Assembly (NCBI RefSeq): GCF_001006285.1
Contig: NZ_LBBT01000219.1
Location: 1 to 41,089 of the forward strand
DNA length: 41,089 bases
From: Paraclostridium benzoelyticum
GTDB taxonomy: Bacteria; Bacillota; Clostridia; Peptostreptococcales; Peptostreptococcaceae
Reading direction: 5' to 3'
Positions 8,665 to 16,603 of the stretch are shown here, piece after piece (within the stretch, counting starts at the first letter, position 1; the number at the start of each line of letters is the position of its first letter). The translations under genes were made by a program, and so were the position numbers. Under the pieces are notes generated by a model, which saw only the letters and a program-made list of their open reading frames with translations, was not told the DNA's origin and ran no database searches.

Positions 8665-10138
8665 GTTATATTTATTAGACGATGAACCATTTATTTTAGA
8701 AGGTCTTAAATATATTATAGATTGGGAAGAATATGGATTTGATGTAGTAGGAACTTCAAATAACGGAGAAGATGGATTTAATTTTATAAAAAATGAGGAT
8801 GTAGATTTAATAATAACTGATATAATGATGCCCAAAATGACTGGGCTAGAACTAATTAGCAATTTGAAAAAAATTAATCATAATGCTAAGTTTATAGTAC
8901 TAAGTGCATTTCAAGAATTTCAATATGCAAAAGAAGCTATTAGTATGGGGGCTGAAAACTACTTAACTAAACCTATAGATGAAGATGAATTGATACAGAC
9001 TATAGAAGAAGTTAAGAAAAAAATTGAAAAAGTCAAGTTAGAAAAAGTGGATACAAAAATATTAAAAAATGATCTTATATTGAAATTAATATGTAATAAA
9101 AATAATGATGGAGTATTGGATAGATTAAGATTAGAAGGTGTAAATTTAAATTATAAAAACTTATGTGTAGTAATATTAGAATTTGCAGAAGGCGGTAATA
9201 TAAATAATCTTATATTAAATCATATTGATAATTTAAATTATGAATACTGTGTAAATCTTCAAAATCAAATTTTAATTATAATGGATAAAGAATCTGCAAA
9301 TAAAGATGTTTTAAGAAGTTTAAAAGATGATCTTAATAGCACAACAAATGAACAAATATATATAAGTAGAGGTAAGTACGTTGACTCAATAGAAAATTTA
9401 AATTGTAGTTATCAAAGTGCTAAGGATATTCATGAATATAAGTTGGTTTACCCAAATATATCTTGGATTAGAGAGTACAAAGAAAAGTCATATAATCTTG
9501 AAAATATAGATTATATAGATTTCGATCATTTAAAAAAGCTTATGTTAAATAAAGATAATAAAGAATCTTTAAATTACATTGAATCTATATTTAGTAAATT
9601 AAAAAAGGATGAGAATCTTACAGTAAAGCAAATTAAAACAAAGTCTATTGAAGTATTTTTAAATGTATATAATTATTTTAATGACTCTAAGATTATAAAA
9701 GGATTAGATTTATATCTTGAAAAAGTTATAAACTCGGTTAACTTAGATCAAATACAGATTGAGTTAAATAATATGATTAAGCATAGACAGTCAAAATTAG
9801 AAGAAACTGATGATAGTATAAGCCCTATAATATTAAAGCTCTTAAGAAATATAGAAAAAAATTATAGCAAAGATCTGAACTTAAAGGAAATAAGTGAAAC
9901 CTATAATATAAATTCTATATATTTAGGGCAATTATTTCAAAAAGAAACAGGTATATTGTTTTCGGATTATCTGAATAATTTTAGGGTTAACAAAGCAAAA
10001 AATTTACTGGTAGAAACAAGTTTAAAAGCTGCAGAAATTGGAGAACTAGTAGGTTATGCAAATAAGAATTATTTTTATAGAAAGTTTAAAGATATAGTTG
10101 GAATTACACCTAGTGAATGGAGAAAAATAAACTTATAA
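8657..10138 (+). CDS. YesN-like response regulator, AraC-type
   Basis: Response regulator of 493 aa. An N-terminal receiver domain (about 1-120) has the acidic pair D8/D9, phospho-acceptor D55 in DLIITDIMMPK and the conserved lysine in YLTKP. A long linker follows, then a C-terminal AraC-type double helix-turn-helix (about 395-493) ending FKDIVGITPSEWRK. The start ATG at 8657 is 6 bases after GGATGGAG; an upstream ATG at 8645 lies inside that site and is rejected. It is translationally coupled to the kinase and followed by a clear terminator. It probably activates the transporter promoter just downstream, and perhaps the promoter at 188-216. Confidence 0.9.
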   Translation: MYKLYLLDDEPFILEGLKYIIDWEEYGFDVVGTSNNGEDGFNFIKNEDVDLIITDIMMPKMTGLELISNLKKINHNAKFIVLSAFQEFQYAKEAISMGAENYLTKPIDEDELIQTIEEVKKKIEKVKLEKVDTKILKNDLILKLICNKNNDGVLDRLRLEGVNLNYKNLCVVILEFAEGGNINNLILNHIDNLNYEYCVNLQNQILIIMDKESANKDVLRSLKDDLNSTTNEQIYISRGKYVDSIENLNCSYQSAKDIHEYKLVYPNISWIREYKEKSYNLENIDYIDFDHLKKLMLNKDNKESLNYIESIFSKLKKDENLTVKQIKTKSIEVFLNVYNYFNDSKIIKGLDLYLEKVINSVNLDQIQIELNNMIKHRQSKLEETDDSISPIILKLLRNIEKNYSKDLNLKEISETYNINSIYLGQLFQKETGILFSDYLNNFRVNKAKNLLVETSLKAAEIGELVGYANKNYFYRKFKDIVGITPSEWRKINL

Positions 10139-10141
10139 AGA

Positions 10142-10169
10142 AATGCCTCTAATTAAGAGGCATTTTTTT
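10142..10169 (+). terminator. terminator after the response regulator
   Basis: AATGCCTCT (10142-10150) pairs perfectly with AGAGGCATT (10156-10164) around a 5-base loop and runs into a T-tract. A strong intrinsic terminator that separates the regulatory genes from the transporter operon. Confidence 0.92.
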
Positions 10170-10199
10170 ACGCAACAGAAAGTGTATTTTTATAAAAAT

Positions 10200-10215
10200 A
10201 GGAAAACGTATACAT
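10200..10215. promoter_or_regulatory. cre site (CcpA) before the transporter operon
   Basis: AGGAAAACGTATACAT fits the cre pattern (WTGNNARCGNWWWCAW) at all but one position. It lies about 70 bases upstream of the best -10 candidate. Together with the cre at 195-208 it suggests that both halves of the locus are under catabolite control. Confidence 0.6.
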
Positions 10216-10263
10216 AAACTAAGGAAAGTGTAGCGAATCTAAAGATAGTAAACTTTAGAAAAG

Positions 10264-10296
10264 CTTTTCCTAATGATAAAATATAATTAGGAAAAG
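10264..10296 (+). promoter_or_regulatory. inverted repeat over -10 and RBS of the transporter operon
   Basis: CTTTTCCTAAT (10264-10274) is the exact reverse complement of ATTAGGAAAAG (10286-10296), with an 11-base spacer. A TATAAT (10282-10287) lies between and into the right arm, and the Shine-Dalgarno AGGGGTGA (10295-10302) begins at its edge. No good -35 is visible at 16-18 bases. It could be an operator for a dimeric regulator, or a hairpin affecting translation. The repeat is seen; the role is inferred. Confidence 0.55.
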
Positions 10297-10307
10297 GGGT
10301 GACGCTG

Positions 10308-11237
10308 ATGAAGAAATTCATGAAAGATTTATGGAAAAATAGAGCTTGGCTGTTGATGGTATTACCAGGAACTATATGGTTACTAGTATTCTCATACTTG
10401 CCTATGTTTGGGACAGTATTAGCGTTTAAAAATTATAAAATGCACCCAGGCGGATTTGTACAAAGTTTAATAAATAGTGAGTGGGTTGGATTTGATAACT
10501 TTAAATTTTTATTTACAAGTGGAGATGCATTTCGTATAACACGAAATACTATTTTGTATAACTTGGTGTTTATAGTGCTAGGACTTATATTTGCTGTATT
10601 TGTTGCTATAACATTAAGTGAAATAGCTAATAAAAAATTAGCTAAAATATATCAAACAGGGATGCTATTCCCACATTTCTTATCTTGGGTAATTGTAAGT
10701 TACTTTGTATTTAGTTTCTTAAGTACAGATAAAGGTATGGTTAACTCTATTTTATCTACATTTGGAGCAGAACCAGTATCTTGGTATAGTGAACCGAAAC
10801 ATTGGCCTTTCATACTAATATTTATGAATATATGGAAGGGTGTAGGATATGGAAGTATAGTTTACTTAGCTGCAATAGTAGGAATAGATAGAACATACTA
10901 TGAAGCTGCTACTATAGATGGAGCTAGTAAATGGCAACAAATAAAGAATATAACAATACCTCTAATAGTACCACTTATGATTATACTTACGATAATGGCT
11001 ATAGGTAGAATATTTAACTCAGATTTCGGATTATTCTACAATATACCGAGAAACTCAGCTGTATTATATCCAGTAACAGACGTTATAGACACATATATAT
11101 ATAAAGGTCTTATGAATATGGGTAACATTGGTATGAGTACAGCAGCTGGTTTATATCAAGCAGCAGTTGGATTTATATTAATAATGACAACTAATAAGTT
11201 AGTTAAAAAAGTAGATCCAGAATATGGTTTATTCTAA
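10308..11237 (+). CDS. LplB-like sugar ABC transporter permease
   Basis: Inner-membrane permease of 309 aa, of the CUT1/LplB group (MalF-like role), with about six transmembrane segments beginning at WLLMVLPGTIWLL. The EAA loop that contacts the ATPase is EAATIDGASKWQQI. The start ATG at 10308 is preferred: AGGGGTGA ends 5 bases before it, whereas a GTG at 10299 would fall inside that site. It is the first gene of the transporter operon; the partner permease follows after 22 bases and then the binding protein. With the enzymes around it, the expected cargo is a mannose-rich N-glycan (inference). Confidence 0.92.
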   Translation: MKKFMKDLWKNRAWLLMVLPGTIWLLVFSYLPMFGTVLAFKNYKMHPGGFVQSLINSEWVGFDNFKFLFTSGDAFRITRNTILYNLVFIVLGLIFAVFVAITLSEIANKKLAKIYQTGMLFPHFLSWVIVSYFVFSFLSTDKGMVNSILSTFGAEPVSWYSEPKHWPFILIFMNIWKGVGYGSIVYLAAIVGIDRTYYEAATIDGASKWQQIKNITIPLIVPLMIILTIMAIGRIFNSDFGLFYNIPRNSAVLYPVTDVIDTYIYKGLMNMGNIGMSTAAGLYQAAVGFILIMTTNKLVKKVDPEYGLF

Positions 11238-11259
11238 AAAAGAAAGGAGATAGGCAATC

Positions 11260-12210
11260 GTGGAAAGTGTAGTATCTAAAGAACAAGAAAAAAAGCCTAA
11301 TCTTTTAGGGAAGAAAAAGAAGAAAGCATATAATGAAGGGTTTACAGGAATTACTAATATAATTTCAAATATTATACTAGCTATAATGGCTATAGCATGT
11401 ATATTCCCATTTGTATTTGTAATAATAATATCTTTAACATCAGAACAATCATTATTACAAAATGGATATTCAATATTCCCAGAAGAGTGGAGCTTAGATG
11501 CTTATAAATATTTACTTACATCAGGTAAACAGTTAATGCATTCTTACTTAGTTACTATAGTAGTAACTGTTGTAGGAACAATAATAAATGTAAGTATGGT
11601 ATCAACTTATGCTTATGCAATATCTAGACAAAACTTTAAATATAGAAAACAATTCACATTCTTAGTGTTTTTCACAATGTTATTTGGTGGAGGGATGGTT
11701 CCTTCATACATAGTAATGACTCAGGTGTTAGGTCTTAAAAATACTATATGGGCATTAATATTACCATTAGCATTTAATGCATTTAACATAATAGTTATGA
11801 AGACATTTTTCCAAAGGTCTGTTCCAGAATCTATAATAGAATCTGCAAGAATAGATGGAGCAAGTGAATTTAAAATATTTATAAAAATGGTTATACCTTT
11901 GGCGTTACCGGGTATCGCAACGATTGCGTTATTTAGTACATTAGCATATTGGAACGATTGGTTTAACGCGATGTTATATATAGATCATCAAAATTTAATA
12001 CCACTTCAACATATGCTTATGAAAATAGAAAAAAACTTAGAGTTTATAAGACAAAATGCAATGTTAAGTGGGCAAGTGATGCAAAACTTACCACAAGAAT
12101 CAGTTAGAATGGCTATGGTAGTTATATCTACATTGCCAATAGCATGTAGCTATCCATTCTTCCAAAAATACTTTATAAGTGGATTAACAGTTGGAGGAGT
12201 AAAAGAATAA
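11260..12210 (+). CDS. YtcP-like sugar ABC transporter permease
   Basis: Second CUT1-type permease, 316 aa (MalG-like role). It has a charged lysine-rich N-terminus of about 30 residues, about six transmembrane segments, and the EAA loop ESARIDGASEFKIF. It starts at GTG 11260, 8 bases after AAAGGAGAT. It pairs with the preceding LplB-like permease to form the membrane channel. No ATP-binding subunit is encoded in the locus; this transporter type is commonly energised by a shared MsmX-like ATPase elsewhere in the genome. Confidence 0.92.
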   Translation: MESVVSKEQEKKPNLLGKKKKKAYNEGFTGITNIISNIILAIMAIACIFPFVFVIIISLTSEQSLLQNGYSIFPEEWSLDAYKYLLTSGKQLMHSYLVTIVVTVVGTIINVSMVSTYAYAISRQNFKYRKQFTFLVFFTMLFGGGMVPSYIVMTQVLGLKNTIWALILPLAFNAFNIIVMKTFFQRSVPESIIESARIDGASEFKIFIKMVIPLALPGIATIALFSTLAYWNDWFNAMLYIDHQNLIPLQHMLMKIEKNLEFIRQNAMLSGQVMQNLPQESVRMAMVVISTLPIACSYPFFQKYFISGLTVGGVKE

Positions 12211-12242
12211 TAACTTACTAATAAAATTGGGGAGGAAGTAAT

Positions 12243-13703
12243 ATGAAATTTAAAAAGGTATCGAGCTTATTTTTAGCGGCGACTTTAGGGGCAACAATTC
12301 TTACGGGATGTAGTAGTTCAAATGATGATAAGGGTGCAGCAAAAGACTCAAATGGAAACACAGAATTAGTATGGTATATGATAGGAACTCCACAACCAGA
12401 CCAAGCTAAGGTTATGGAAGAAGTTAATAAATATACAAAGGAAAAGATAGGTGTAACTATAGATTTAAGAATGGTAGACTGGGGAGATTATGGTCAAAAA
12501 ATGCAAGTTATAACTTCATCAGGAGAGCCATATGATTTAGCATTTGCAAGTGATTATTCAATAAATGCACAAAAGGGAGCATACTTAGAAATAACAGATG
12601 AAATGTTAGATAAAAATGCTAAAGAATTAAAAGAGGCTATAAACCCATTATTCTTAGAAGGGGCATCTATAAACGGAAAATTATATGGAATACCTGCAAA
12701 TAAAGAAGTTGGACAACAAATGGGATGGGCATATAATGTTGAAATGGCTAAGAAAGCTGGAGTAGATATGTCAAATGTTAAAACTCTAGAAGATTTAGGT
12801 CCAGTATTAGAAAAAGTTAAGGCTAAGAACCCAGACTTAAAAATGCCAATGGCGGCAGGAGCAAACTTCATGCCATACATGCCGTATGACTTATTATTAG
12901 GGGATAACTTACCATTTGCAATATCTTTAGAAGGAGATACAAGTAAAATTGTAAATCTATATGAACAAGAAGATGTAAAGAAAACTTTAAATACACTAAG
13001 AGATTTCTATAAAAAAGGATACATACATTCTCAAGCAGCAACAGATACTGATCCACATGAGATGAGTGTTCAAAACTGGTTCGTAAGAAAAGAACAATAT
13101 GCACCAGGAGCTAAGGAAATGTGGTCATCTAATGCAGGGTACGAAATTGGATATACACCAATGCATGATCCTTTAACTATAAATAACTCAGTTACTGGAT
13201 CTGTAATGTCAATATCTGCAACATCTCAACATCCAGATGAGGCTCTTAAGTTCTTAAACTTATTAAATACAGATGAGTATTTAAGAAACTTAATAGATAG
13301 AGGTATAGAGGGTGTACATTATAAGACAAATGAAGATAAGACTATAACTAAAACTGAAGAAGCTAAAGGATATAATATGCCATCTTGGGCTTTAGGAAAT
13401 GTACTTATAACTAAATCATACGATACTGATCCAAAAGATAGAATCGAACAATATGAAGAGTTTAATAAGTCAGCGGTTGCTTCTCCAACATTAGGATTCT
13501 ATGTAGATACCACAGAGATAAGCAATGAAGTAGCTAATATATCAAACATAGTTCAAGAATTTAAATCGCCATTATTTACAGGATCTGTAGATACAGATAA
13601 GTATTTAAATGAGTTAAACAAAAAGTTAGATGCAGCGGGAATAGATAAAGTTATGGAAAACATACAAGCTCAATATGATAAATGGATGGCAGATAAAAAA
13701 TAA
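12243..13703 (+). CDS. lipoprotein sugar-binding protein of the ABC transporter
   Basis: Extracellular solute-binding protein of 486 aa, family 1 (COG1653, LipO/YtcQ-like). It has a lipoprotein signal peptide: positive start MKFKK, a hydrophobic stretch, and lipobox ILTGC with C23 as the lipidated residue, followed by a serine-rich linker. The mature part has typical features such as the opening ELVWYMIG and the region ALKFLNLLNTDEY. The start ATG follows GGGGAGGAAG. It is the receptor that gives the importer its specificity. By analogy with the pneumococcal NgtS system, where such a protein sits beside GH85, GH125 and GH38 genes, the ligand may be a whole N-glycan (inference). Confidence 0.9.
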   Translation: MKFKKVSSLFLAATLGATILTGCSSSNDDKGAAKDSNGNTELVWYMIGTPQPDQAKVMEEVNKYTKEKIGVTIDLRMVDWGDYGQKMQVITSSGEPYDLAFASDYSINAQKGAYLEITDEMLDKNAKELKEAINPLFLEGASINGKLYGIPANKEVGQQMGWAYNVEMAKKAGVDMSNVKTLEDLGPVLEKVKAKNPDLKMPMAAGANFMPYMPYDLLLGDNLPFAISLEGDTSKIVNLYEQEDVKKTLNTLRDFYKKGYIHSQAATDTDPHEMSVQNWFVRKEQYAPGAKEMWSSNAGYEIGYTPMHDPLTINNSVTGSVMSISATSQHPDEALKFLNLLNTDEYLRNLIDRGIEGVHYKTNEDKTITKTEEAKGYNMPSWALGNVLITKSYDTDPKDRIEQYEEFNKSAVASPTLGFYVDTTEISNEVANISNIVQEFKSPLFTGSVDTDKYLNELNKKLDAAGIDKVMENIQAQYDKWMADKK

Positions 13704-13726
13704 TAAAATTATATTTAAATTATATA

Positions 13727-13753
13727 AAGAGGCTATCAATATGGTAGCCTCTT
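13727..13753 (+). other. intra-operon hairpin after the binding protein
   Basis: AAGAGGCTA (13727-13735) pairs with TAGCCTCTT (13745-13753) around a 9-base loop. No T-tract follows, so full termination is unlikely. Such a hairpin can protect the 3' end of the upstream message and favour high expression of the binding protein. Confidence 0.6.
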
Positions 13754-13775
13754 ATGTAAATTATGGGAGGAAATT

Positions 13776-15050
13776 ATGTACAGTTCAATAGATAAGCTAA
13801 TAATAACAGTTAAGGAAAAATTTAAAGATGATAAAAAAATAGCAGAGATGTTTGAAAAGTGTATCTTAAACACTATAAACACTACTGTTAAGAGAATGGA
13901 AGATGATACTACATATGTACTGACTGGGGACATACCAGCTATGTGGCTTAGAGACTCTGTTTGTCAAATTAGACCATATTTAGTTTTAGCTAATGAAGAT
14001 AAAGAAATAGCAGATATGATAGAGGGGTTAGTAGAAAGACAATTTAGATATATATTAATAGACCCATATGCAAATGCATTTAATGAAAGTGCAAATAAGG
14101 CGGGGCATCAAACTGATTTAACAGATATGAAACCAGAAGTTTGGGAAAGAAAGTATGAAATAGATTCTTTATGTTTTCCTATACAGTTGAGTTACTTATT
14201 ATATAAAAATACAGGTAGAACTTCTCAGTTTAATGAAACATTTGTAAAGGCTGCAAATTCAATAATAGAATTATGGAAAGTTGAGCAAAACCACGAAGAA
14301 AAGTCACCGTATTTATTTGAAAGATTAGATTGTAGACAACTAGATACTCTAGCAAGAAGTGGAAAAGGACCAGTTCATAAACAAATTGGAATGACTTGGT
14401 GCGGATTTAGACCAAGTGATGATGCTTGTACATATAGCTATCTAGTTCCATCTAATATGTTTGCGGTAGTGGTATTAGGCTATATAAACGAAATAGCGAT
14501 GAATATAATAAATGATGATGTATTAGCTAAAAAAGCTGAGATGTTAAGAAATGAAATAAATGAAGGAATAGAAAAATATGCAGTTTATAATCACCCAAGA
14601 TGTGGAGAAATATACGCTTATGAAGTTGATGGGTTAGGAAATTACAATTTAATGGATGATGCAAATTTACCAAGTTTACTAGCAATACCTTATTTAGGAT
14701 ATGCTGATTTAAATGATGAAAGGTACATAAATACAAGAAAATTTATACTTAGCACTGAAAATTCAGAGTTTCATATAGGAAAATATGCTAGTGGAGTCGG
14801 AAGTCCACATACTCCAGAAGGATATATATGGCATATATCTCTTGCAATGCAAGGATTAACTACAGATGATGAAAACAAAAAAAGAGAATTAATAGAAATA
14901 ATGAAAAATACTGATGCAGGGACTTACTTAATGCATGAAGGGTTTAATCCAAATGACCCAAATATGTTTACTAGAGATTGGTTCTCTTGGGCTAATATGA
15001 TGTTTTGTGAATTAGTTCTAGACTACTGTGGGATAAAAGTAAAAAAATAA
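13776..15050 (+). CDS. GH125 exo-alpha-1,6-mannosidase
   Basis: Inverting, metal-independent exo-alpha-1,6-mannosidase of 424 aa, about the usual length for family GH125 (formerly DUF1237). Family marks include the AMWLRDS box near residue 55, GFRPSDD with acidic pair D215/D216, and HEGF with E388 followed by FTRDWFSWANMMF. From memory the Clostridium perfringens enzyme uses Asp220 as acid and Glu393 as base; D215 and E388 keep the same spacing. No signal peptide, so it acts on imported glycan, removing alpha-1,6-mannose from the N-glycan core after other branches are trimmed. The start ATG follows GGGAGG. The GH1 gene follows after 18 bases. Confidence 0.93.
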   Translation: MYSSIDKLIITVKEKFKDDKKIAEMFEKCILNTINTTVKRMEDDTTYVLTGDIPAMWLRDSVCQIRPYLVLANEDKEIADMIEGLVERQFRYILIDPYANAFNESANKAGHQTDLTDMKPEVWERKYEIDSLCFPIQLSYLLYKNTGRTSQFNETFVKAANSIIELWKVEQNHEEKSPYLFERLDCRQLDTLARSGKGPVHKQIGMTWCGFRPSDDACTYSYLVPSNMFAVVVLGYINEIAMNIINDDVLAKKAEMLRNEINEGIEKYAVYNHPRCGEIYAYEVDGLGNYNLMDDANLPSLLAIPYLGYADLNDERYINTRKFILSTENSEFHIGKYASGVGSPHTPEGYIWHISLAMQGLTTDDENKKRELIEIMKNTDAGTYLMHEGFNPNDPNMFTRDWFSWANMMFCELVLDYCGIKVKK

Positions 15051-15068
15051 TTTATATGGAGGTCTACT

Positions 15069-16442
15069 ATGGATTATGTATTTCCGAAGGATTTTTGGTG
15101 GGGGAGTGCTTCTTCTGCAACTCAGATGGAAGGTGCATTTGATATTGAAGGAAAAGAAAAAAATATATGGGACTATTGGTTTGAGATAGCACCAGAGAAA
15201 TTTCATAATGAAATAGGACCAAGCAATACTAGCCAATTTTATTATAAATATAAAGAAGATATAAAATTAATGAAAGAGTTAGGACATAATTCATTTAGAT
15301 TTTCAATAAGCTGGTCTAGACTTATAAAATCAGATGGAAGTATAAATGAAATAGCTGTAGATTTTTACAATGATGTAATTAATACTCTTTTAGAAAATGA
15401 GATAGAACCTTTTATAAATTTATTTCATTTTGATATGCCGATGTATTTACAAGAACTAGGAGGATGGGAAAATCGTGATGTTGTAAATAGATATCAAAAC
15501 TTTGCAAAGCTATGTTTTGAATTATTTGGAGATAGGGTTAAAAATTGGTTTACTCATAATGAGCCGATAGTACCTGTAGAATGTGGATACCTAGGTGAAT
15601 ACCACTATCCAGCTGTAGTGGATTTTAAGAGAGCTGTGCAAGTTGGATACCATATAATGCTATCAAGTGCTTTAGCTATTATGGAGTATAAAAAATTAAA
15701 TCTAGAAGGGCAAATAGGGATAATAATAAACTTAACTCCTTCATACCCGAGAAGCAATTCAAAAGAAGATTTAAACGCATCTAATATTGCAGATTTAATA
15801 TTAAATAGATCGTTTTTAGATCCATCTGTACATGGAGAGTTTCCTAATGAGTTAGTAGAATTTTTAAAAAGTCATGATTTAATTCCTGTTTATAAAAATG
15901 AGGATTTAGAAATTATAAAAAATAACACTGTGGATTTATTAGGTGTTAATTATTATCAGCCTAGAAGAGTGAAGGCAAAGGAAAGTGCAAAAGGAGATAT
16001 ACTAACACCAGAGAGCTTTTTCGATTTCTATGATATGCCAGGTAAAAAAATTAATCCTCATAGAGGATGGGAAATTTATGAAAAAGGTATTTATGATTTA
16101 GCTATTAACATAAGAGACAATTACAATAATATACCTTTTTATATATCTGAAAATGGCATGGGGGTAGAAGGTGAAGAAAAGTTTAAAGTAAATGGACAAA
16201 TAAATGATGACTATCGCATCGAGTTTATAAAAGAGCACTTAAAATATGTTCATAAGGCTATTGAAGAAGGATGTAATGTTAGAGGATATCATTTATGGAC
16301 ATTTATGGACAACTGGTCTTGGTTAAACTCATATAAAAATAGATATGGATTTGTGGAAGTTAATATAAATGATGAATATAAAAGAACTCCTAAGAAGAGT
16401 GCTTATTGGTTTAAAAAATTGATTGAGAATAATGGATTTTAA
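15069..16442 (+). CDS. GH1 beta-glycosidase, candidate for the Man-GlcNAc core
   Basis: Retaining beta-glycosidase of 457 aa, full length for GH1, cytoplasmic. The acid/base is E165 in FTHNEP and the nucleophile is E361 in YISENG. In the loop that reads the sugar 4/6 positions the sequence is DNWSWLNSYKNRYGF: S417 stands where free-sugar glucosidases have Glu, and Y426 matches 6-phospho-glycosidases, but the usual phosphate-binding Lys is N424. So the usual call of phospho- or plain glucosidase is uncertain. In a locus with GH85, GH38 and GH125, the unmet need is cleavage of Man-beta-1,4-GlcNAc, so beta-mannosidase activity is my leading hypothesis. The start follows GGAGG. Confidence 0.88.
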   Translation: MDYVFPKDFWWGSASSATQMEGAFDIEGKEKNIWDYWFEIAPEKFHNEIGPSNTSQFYYKYKEDIKLMKELGHNSFRFSISWSRLIKSDGSINEIAVDFYNDVINTLLENEIEPFINLFHFDMPMYLQELGGWENRDVVNRYQNFAKLCFELFGDRVKNWFTHNEPIVPVECGYLGEYHYPAVVDFKRAVQVGYHIMLSSALAIMEYKKLNLEGQIGIIINLTPSYPRSNSKEDLNASNIADLILNRSFLDPSVHGEFPNELVEFLKSHDLIPVYKNEDLEIIKNNTVDLLGVNYYQPRRVKAKESAKGDILTPESFFDFYDMPGKKINPHRGWEIYEKGIYDLAINIRDNYNNIPFYISENGMGVEGEEKFKVNGQINDDYRIEFIKEHLKYVHKAIEEGCNVRGYHLWTFMDNWSWLNSYKNRYGFVEVNINDEYKRTPKKSAYWFKKLIENNGF

Positions 16443-16462
16443 ATTTTACATATAGACTTATC

Positions 16463-16541
16463 GTAGTATTATTGGCTATTTCCTTCACACGAAGTGCAAA
16501 AGGCGCACTTTGAGTGTTTCGTCAATAGCCAATAATACTAC
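16463..16541 (+). repeat. 79-nt hairpin element, copy 2
   Basis: A perfect 18-bp inverted repeat (16463-16480 with 16524-16541) encloses a 43-base core (16481-16523) starting TCCTTCACAC and ending AGTGTTTCGTC, as in copy 1. The inner stem is GAAGTGC with GCACTTT. Total length equals copy 1 (79). The outer arms share no sequence with copy 1, yet both pair perfectly. CTTTG follows or overlaps the right end in both copies. It sits between GH1 and the ROK kinase gene; no T-run. Confidence 0.85.
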
Positions 16542-16603
16542 TTTGAAAATTAATAATGGAAAAATTTAAAAATGCATTATTTCTTGTGGAGGGGGATTTG
16601 AGG

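Noticed and set aside
12554..13104. Antisense reading frames of 108 and 78 codons inside the binding-protein gene
   Set aside because: They are shadows of a clear lipoprotein gene, lack ribosome sites and resemble nothing.
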